Source of the DNA: Gammaproteobacteria bacterium
GTDB taxonomy: Bacteria > Pseudomonadota > Gammaproteobacteria > VBWC01
Length of the DNA stretch: 64,000 nucleotides
Assembly: GCA_023266115.1 (NCBI GenBank)
Contig: JAHFRU010000003.1
Location: 1 to 64,000 of the forward strand
Direction of reading: 5' to 3'
In this document: piece after piece, positions 59,962 to 64,000 of the stretch
Position numbering within the stretch: the first letter of the stretch is position 1
Layout of the letters: each line of letters opens with the position of its first letter
The notes under the pieces: model-generated
The model's database searches: none
Seen by the model: only the letters and a program-made list of their open reading frames with translations
Told to the model about the DNA's origin: nothing
Position numbers and translations under genes: made by a program

Positions 59962-61995
59962 TTACGGCCGGATCAACAGTACACTCCCATCCCAGGCCGG
60001 AGTTTGTGGCGCCGCTTTTACCTCCGCCAATGAACGGGTGACGACACGCGCATCGAGGCCGGTAACATCCTCCCGGACCACGGTCTGTGGCGCGATAAAG
60101 TCTTCTCCTGTCGCGGCCATGGCGAAATAAGGCACCAGTTTGACACGCTGATAATACGATACGTTGCCGACCCATAATGGCAGGGTTTCCTCGTCACGTG
60201 TATTCAGATCGACGTGCGCCGCCCACAGGCGCAGCACTACACGACGCCCAGGTGATCCGCTGTCGCGCACCAGCACCAGTGACTCGTGCCAGCCGTCGTG
60301 TACCTGCGGCAGTACCGGCAGTTGATCGATGGTGGCACTTGCGCTGAGCCAGTAAAGCGCGGTGACGAATGACAACGACGCCGGTTGCTGCCAGCCCTGC
60401 TGTTCGAGCCGGGCCCGCAATGCGGGCAGTGGCCCTGCATACTGCACCGTCAAGGGATGATCATGTCGCCCGCGCAGATCGGCACGGTAGGCGGGCAGGG
60501 TGATCCAGTCCTTCGCCCACCAATCGGCCGCATCCATCTGTATGGTCTCGATGACCGGCGCATAGCGCTGTATCTCCTCCGCATGATGACGGCCGACATG
60601 CCAGCCACCGGCGATCAGGAACACGCTGCCGGCGATGAGCGTCAGCCTGCCGGTCGCCAGCGACGGCGGCCGGTGCCGCCGATAGGCGATGCCCAGCAGC
60701 GCGATCCACGCGAGCCCGAGCGTGATGCCGCCGAGTACATCGGTCAGCCAGTGCGCGCCGAGATAGAGCCGCGACAGCGCCACCATTGCGACCCAGCTGC
60801 CGGCGGCAACGTATGGCAGCCAGCGCACCGGGCCGGCGCGTTCGCGGGCGATCATCACCGCAAGAAAACCGTAGATGACGACACTCATCGTCGCGTGGCC
60901 GCTGGGAAATGCATAGTCGGCGATTTCCGCATAAAGCGTCGGCGGACGTTCAACGTGCAGCAGTGCCTTCATTGCCGATGCCATCAGCGTGCCGAAAATT
61001 ACGGCACCCATCCAGTGTCCGGCGGCCAGCCAGCGCCGCTGCCACGCCAGCCAGCCGAGCACGGCGACAAATACCGGCACGTTGACGCGCGAACTGCTAA
61101 GTTGGGAAACGGCGACCATGATCCTGTCGGCAAACGGCGTGCGCAGGCCTTCGAAGAAATGAAACACTATCGTGTTGACGCGTGTGATCGAGTGGCCGCC
61201 CAGACTTTCGACGACAATAAAAAATGCCGTCGCCGCGACAATCAGCACCGTGCCCAGGATCAACAGTCCGCGCAGTTCCGGGTGATTCGGATCGATGACC
61301 GACGCGGTCAGCGGACCCAGCACGCGGTGCGAGTGGCTCCATGCCAGTGAGCGTTGCAGCATGTCATTGGCGCGCGGCTGGATGAATATAGCCACCTTGC
61401 GTACCATCCATTGCACGAGCCACAGCGCCGTCACCAGTACGATCACCAGGATAGCGAGCCGCGCGGCCACCTCCGAGGCGAGACCGAGTGACGCGCCGAA
61501 CGCCATGCCGGGCAGGATATTCGCGGGAGCCCATACGAGGGCCGATGACACATTGATGAGCAGAAAATAACCCGGCGACATGCCGGCCATGCCAGCGACC
61601 GCCGGGACGATCGGGCGCACCGGTCCGACGAAACGCCCGAACAGAATGCTTTTACCGCCGTGTTTTTCGAAAAACCTCTCGCCGCGCTCCATCAACCGCG
61701 GATAGCGGCGAAACGGCCACATTGTGCGCAGCCCCTCCTTGTAGTGATAACCGATCCAGAAACTGATGCCGTCACCGGCGATCGCGCCGGCGATCGCCCA
61801 GGCCAGCGTGCTCCACAGATTCATGCTGCCGGTCGCGATCAGCGCGCCAACACCGAAGATCAGCGTCGCGCCCGGAACGAACAACCCGATGATTACCAGC
61901 GACTCGGTCAGCGCAATCAAGAACACGAGCAAACTGGCCCAGGTCGGATGATGCGCAACCCAGTCGAGCAGCGCCTGGAGAAAGGAGGTGTCCAT
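59962..61995 (-). CDS. DedA-PAP2-LssY fusion, membrane phosphatase
   Basis: The 677-residue membrane protein fuses three domains. Residues 1-200 are a DedA (SNARE-associated) transporter-like domain: TEEFGLFVPG-type glycines replaced by FVPGATLIFGVGAL, then GRFVGPVRPIVPAVAGMAGMSPGYF. Residues 225-440 are a PAP2 acid phosphatase with KALLHVERPP, YAFPSGHATMSVVIYGF and ARLYLGAHWLTDVLGG. Residues 460-677 are a LssY-like C-terminal domain. PAP2 phosphatases remove phosphate from undecaprenyl pyrophosphate, phosphatidate or lipid A precursors; DedA proteins move lipid carriers. A role in recycling the lipid carrier is inferred. Confidence 0.9.
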   Translation of the reverse strand: MDTSFLQALLDWVAHHPTWASLLVFLIALTESLVIIGLFVPGATLIFGVGALIATGSMNLWSTLAWAIAGAIAGDGISFWIGYHYKEGLRTMWPFRRYPRLMERGERFFEKHGGKSILFGRFVGPVRPIVPAVAGMAGMSPGYFLLINVSSALVWAPANILPGMAFGASLGLASEVAARLAILVIVLVTALWLVQWMVRKVAIFIQPRANDMLQRSLAWSHSHRVLGPLTASVIDPNHPELRGLLILGTVLIVAATAFFIVVESLGGHSITRVNTIVFHFFEGLRTPFADRIMVAVSQLSSSRVNVPVFVAVLGWLAWQRRWLAAGHWMGAVIFGTLMASAMKALLHVERPPTLYAEIADYAFPSGHATMSVVIYGFLAVMIARERAGPVRWLPYVAAGSWVAMVALSRLYLGAHWLTDVLGGITLGLAWIALLGIAYRRHRPPSLATGRLTLIAGSVFLIAGGWHVGRHHAEEIQRYAPVIETIQMDAADWWAKDWITLPAYRADLRGRHDHPLTVQYAGPLPALRARLEQQGWQQPASLSFVTALYWLSASATIDQLPVLPQVHDGWHESLVLVRDSGSPGRRVVLRLWAAHVDLNTRDEETLPLWVGNVSYYQRVKLVPYFAMAATGEDFIAPQTVVREDVTGLDARVVTRSLAEVKAAPQTPAWDGSVLLIRP

Positions 61996-62027
61996 CGGGC
62001 GGCGATTATACCCGTTCGCTCAGCGAA

Positions 62028-63023
62028 CTATAGCCGCCAGCCCCAGTATTCAAGAAAGTCGGCGAACGGCCACATGTCCGATGCCTCGCGGCGCCAGGGC
62101 TTGAGGCTGGTATAAAACACAGTGCCGGTCTCGTTGGCGGGTCCGTACTCCTTGTCGATACCGACGCGCGGGTCCAGCGCCCACCAGCTCATCAACAGAA
62201 ACTCGAACGGTTTGTGCGCGTTTTTTACATAGCCCTGACTCCGGCCGGACGGTTCGTAGAACGAGGCGGTCCCTTGCGCCAGCGGTAACTGCTTCAGCGC
62301 CGCCATCGGCGCAATGGTCGCCGGAATGATGCGGTAGTTCGCGGCGACCTGTGTCGGTGACACGACCTGGATATCCATGACCCGGTGCGTGCCGCTGCGC
62401 AGGTAGACGACGATACGCTGGTCAGGCGTGGACGCGTCCGGGTAATCCAGACGTGCCGGCAACTCCTCACCGAACACCTGCTGCGTGTAGGCCGGCCAGT
62501 CCGCCGGGTAGGCGCGGCGATCGAGGTAACTGGTCGGGACGAAGGCCAGGTAACAGCCGCAGGTATGCACGGTAGTAATCAGCAACGGCTGTTGTCTTTC
62601 ATCCAGGGTGACAATGACGAACAGGCCACCGTTACGGCCTGCCGTGAGGTGAAACGGCCACAGGCTGAAGGGCACGCGCTCGAAATGAACGCGGTAGATC
62701 AGGTTGATGTAAGTGCTGTTGCCGGCGGTGAACTCGCGCTGCTGCACATAGTAAACCGGCTGCGCCGGATCGACGTACACCTGTTCCGTGCCATCGTCAT
62801 CGGTGCGCGCGCTGGCGCGGCCGACGCGATTGAACGATTGCCGCTGATCCTGCGGCACGATGAGCGGCGCGTAACGCGTCAACAGATCGCGGTGGTCGGC
62901 CGCGTCATAGGCGGCTGCGGGGCCGGGCAGCAACGGCGGCTGCGACGCGCACGCCGACAACAGCACCAGCCAGGCGAGCACCGCGGCGGCAAACGCCGCC
63001 CGGCCCGGGTTAGCGCAGCGCAC
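62028..63023 (-). CDS. Hypothetical lipoprotein, about 330 residues
   Basis: The 331-residue precursor has a lipoprotein signal (AAVLAWLVLLSACASQ, lipobox LSAC). The mature part has one domain (PVYYVQQREFTAGNSTYINLIYRVHFERVPFSLWPFHLTAGRNGGLFVIVTLDERQQPLLITTVHTCGCYLAFVPTSYL) and ends YKKxx-free with YWGWRL. I do not recognise the family. It is 32 bases upstream of the stop of the DedA fusion on the same strand. Confidence 0.75.
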   Translation of the reverse strand: MRCANPGRAAFAAAVLAWLVLLSACASQPPLLPGPAAAYDAADHRDLLTRYAPLIVPQDQRQSFNRVGRASARTDDDGTEQVYVDPAQPVYYVQQREFTAGNSTYINLIYRVHFERVPFSLWPFHLTAGRNGGLFVIVTLDERQQPLLITTVHTCGCYLAFVPTSYLDRRAYPADWPAYTQQVFGEELPARLDYPDASTPDQRIVVYLRSGTHRVMDIQVVSPTQVAANYRIIPATIAPMAALKQLPLAQGTASFYEPSGRSQGYVKNAHKPFEFLLMSWWALDPRVGIDKEYGPANETGTVFYTSLKPWRREASDMWPFADFLEYWGWRL

Positions 63024-63402
63024 CTGGCTGCCCGGTTGTGACTGTCCGTCGTATGGCGTTGTTTAACATCTTGCCCAAAAATTCCGTGGTGCGGTTGTTG
63101 TATATCGTTATGCTAGATTACCTTACCATGTTATCGCGGTGTTGCCGGGCCGTACGCAAGGGCGCGTCTGATCGGTTTTCGGTCCGTCATTCCCGGGCAT
63201 GCGCGAGCCCATGGATGGACAGATTGCGTCCTGCCGGGAGCAAGGACCGAGAACGGCGTCGGGAACGGCTGCCGAGGAATGCAGTAAACCGTTGAATTTT
63301 GTAGTACACGATACGCGCGCCCGCCAGGCGAAACCCGCTCCGCGCAGGTGAGAGGCTGGATTGACAACATCAAGCAGGTTTCCCTGGCTGTAAACCGAAG
63401 GA
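63024..63402. other. Intergenic region with repeat copy B
   Basis: The gap of about 380 bases between the lipoprotein and the membrane protein gene contains the repeat copy at 63186-63287 and promoters for the two divergent genes. No frame here is convincing. Confidence 0.45.
63186..63287. repeat. Dispersed repeat copy B (half-length)
   Basis: Starts GTCATTCC at 63186 and runs GCGCGAGCCCATGGATGGAC, then a diverged middle, then GGCGTCGGGAACGGCTGCC with GAGGAATGCAGTAA. These blocks match the reverse complement of copy A at 54234-54368 in the same order. The second half of copy A, including its second terminal GGAATGAC, is missing. Confidence 0.65.
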
Positions 63403-63816
63403 ATGACGTCCGTGGAAGATATGGTCTATGCGCTGGTTCAGGTGGCACACAATTTCGGTGCCGCGATGGTCGTCGGCGGCAGCGCGGCGGCGGTCTGGTT
63501 TGTCAGTGACGACGCGATATTGCGCCGCCTGGCGCTGCTCATCGCCGTCGGCTGGGCGCTGCAGGCCGCCAGCGGCGCCGCGTTCGGCGCGACCAGTTTC
63601 TACTATTACGGTGAATTTCCGGATATCCATGGAACCGCCATTGCTGCGCTGGTGATCAAGGTGCTGTGTGCCATGACCGGTTTTGTTCTCGCGGTGCTCT
63701 ATATGAAATGGGCCGCCGACTGGGAGGAATATCAGCGCTACGTCGCGCGGCACACGCTGTTCGGTCTGGGTGCGCTGGCATTCACTGCCGCGGCATTTCT
63801 GCGCTGGTTTTCGTAA
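63403..63816 (+). CDS. Small integral membrane protein, function unknown
   Basis: The 137-residue protein has four hydrophobic helices (ALVQVAHNFGAAMVVGGSAAAVWFV, LLIAVGWALQAASGAAFG, ALVIKVLCAMTGFVLAVLYM, HTLFGLGALAFTAAAFLRWF) and HNFG/YYYGEFPDIHG motifs with two histidines that might be heme or metal ligands. I do not recognise the family. It ends 15 bases before a hairpin terminator. Confidence 0.75.
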   Translation: MTSVEDMVYALVQVAHNFGAAMVVGGSAAAVWFVSDDAILRRLALLIAVGWALQAASGAAFGATSFYYYGEFPDIHGTAIAALVIKVLCAMTGFVLAVLYMKWAADWEEYQRYVARHTLFGLGALAFTAAAFLRWFS

Positions 63817-63831
63817 TCGTCCAGCGGGCTG

Positions 63832-63862
63832 TTTTTCAAACAGATCAAATCTGTTTGAAAAA
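63832..63862. terminator. Bidirectional hairpin terminator
   Basis: TTTTTCAAACAGA (63832-63844) pairs with TCTGTTTGAAAAA (63850-63862), a perfect 13-bp stem with the loop TCAAA. The A/T ends allow use in both directions, for the membrane protein gene and the gene entering from the right. Confidence 0.8.
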
Positions 63863-63952
63863 TGAAGCAAAGCACCCCAATTAATTTGATAGGGTCACAC
63901 TTTTTGTTTTGCGTGTTGCAAAAGGCCATGGACGGACTTTTTCAACGTCCTG

Positions 63953-64000
63953 TTAGCGGCGCAGCACGGCGATCCAGCGCGCCATATTGAGCAGGCCGGC
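63953..64000 (-). CDS. C-terminal fragment of an unidentified gene at the right edge
   Basis: Read on the minus strand from the window's end, 15 codons AGLLNMARWIAVLRR are followed by TAA at 63953-63955. This has the look of a real gene end (basic C-terminus, terminator 90 bases further on), but no family can be named from so few residues. Confidence 0.45.
   Translation of the reverse strand, partial: AGLLNMARWIAVLRR

Noticed and set aside
60385-61350. 321-codon plus-strand frame
   Set aside because: Antisense to the DedA-PAP2-LssY gene; composition rich in Arg and Gln, no family.
62385-63041. 218-codon plus-strand frame
   Set aside because: Antisense to the lipoprotein gene that has a clear lipobox; no family.

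Overview
The window reads as chromosome of a free-living, aerobic or micro-aerobic gammaproteobacterium, moderately GC rich. The strongest evidence is gene order. The block rpmE, SNase-type nuclease, malic enzyme, class A PBP, pilMNOPQ, aroK, aroB, damX-like, gltB, gltD, hemE is the order I know from Pseudomonas aeruginosa, with extra genes inserted. trxA-rho, thiD-thiE-hemL and mpl-ubiX are also typical of the class. A DUF1820 protein, a type IV pilus assembly operon and several sulfur or redox-type accessory genes would fit a Chromatiales-like or related sulfur-oxidising lineage. I cannot name a genus from the sequence alone.

Layout. 1-115 is the end of an IS5-family element running off the left edge. 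169-1048 holds a dodecin and a DUF2007 protein on the minus strand. 1151-4411 is a plus-strand cluster: a MerR-type regulator, a ParA/MinD-type ATPase fused to a C-terminal glycogen-binding (CBM48/AMPK-beta-like) domain, a ParA-like protein without a P-loop, and a protein that looks like a degenerate restriction-endonuclease fold. 4473-10409 is minus: an exported LVIVD-repeat beta-propeller, hemL, thiE, thiD. 10670-12399 has rubredoxin, a small cytochrome c and a membrane fatty-acid-hydroxylase-family protein. 12919-17240 has trxA-rho and a convergent glycogen phosphorylase. 17482-22438 has rpmE, a nuclease and a three-gene TCA cluster (malic enzyme, malate dehydrogenase, citrate synthase). 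22486-43473 is the PBP1A gene and the long plus-strand pil-aro-dgt-WGR-damX-glt-hemE run. 43484-46028 has DUF1820, fructosamine kinase and transaldolase.

46299-54564 is the accessory part: small unknown genes, an Mrr-type endonuclease gene in AT-richer surroundings, and a tripartite-pump operon (lipoprotein adaptor, RND permease, DUF2892 protein, ArsR regulator). That operon has a perfect 8-4-8 palindrome at its promoter end. 54565-63816 has an ATP-grasp protein, the mpl-ubiX cell-wall/quinone pair, lipoproteins, a DUF2237 protein, an NTF2-like protein and a DedA-PAP2-LssY fusion. Two diverged copies of one dispersed repeat lie in inverse orientation near 54.3 kb and 63.2 kb. I saw no tRNA, rRNA, CRISPR array, prophage or replication origin.

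The best candidate for an undescribed system is the 1254-4411 cluster. ParA-family ATPases position cargo inside cells, usually through a separate adaptor. Here a domain that keeps the carbohydrate-contacting residues of AMPK-beta is fused directly to the ATPase, and a second, P-loop-free ParA-like protein is encoded immediately downstream. A glucan-granule positioning or sensing role is a testable inference. Glycogen phosphorylase at 14.7-17.2 kb shows that the organism handles alpha-glucans.
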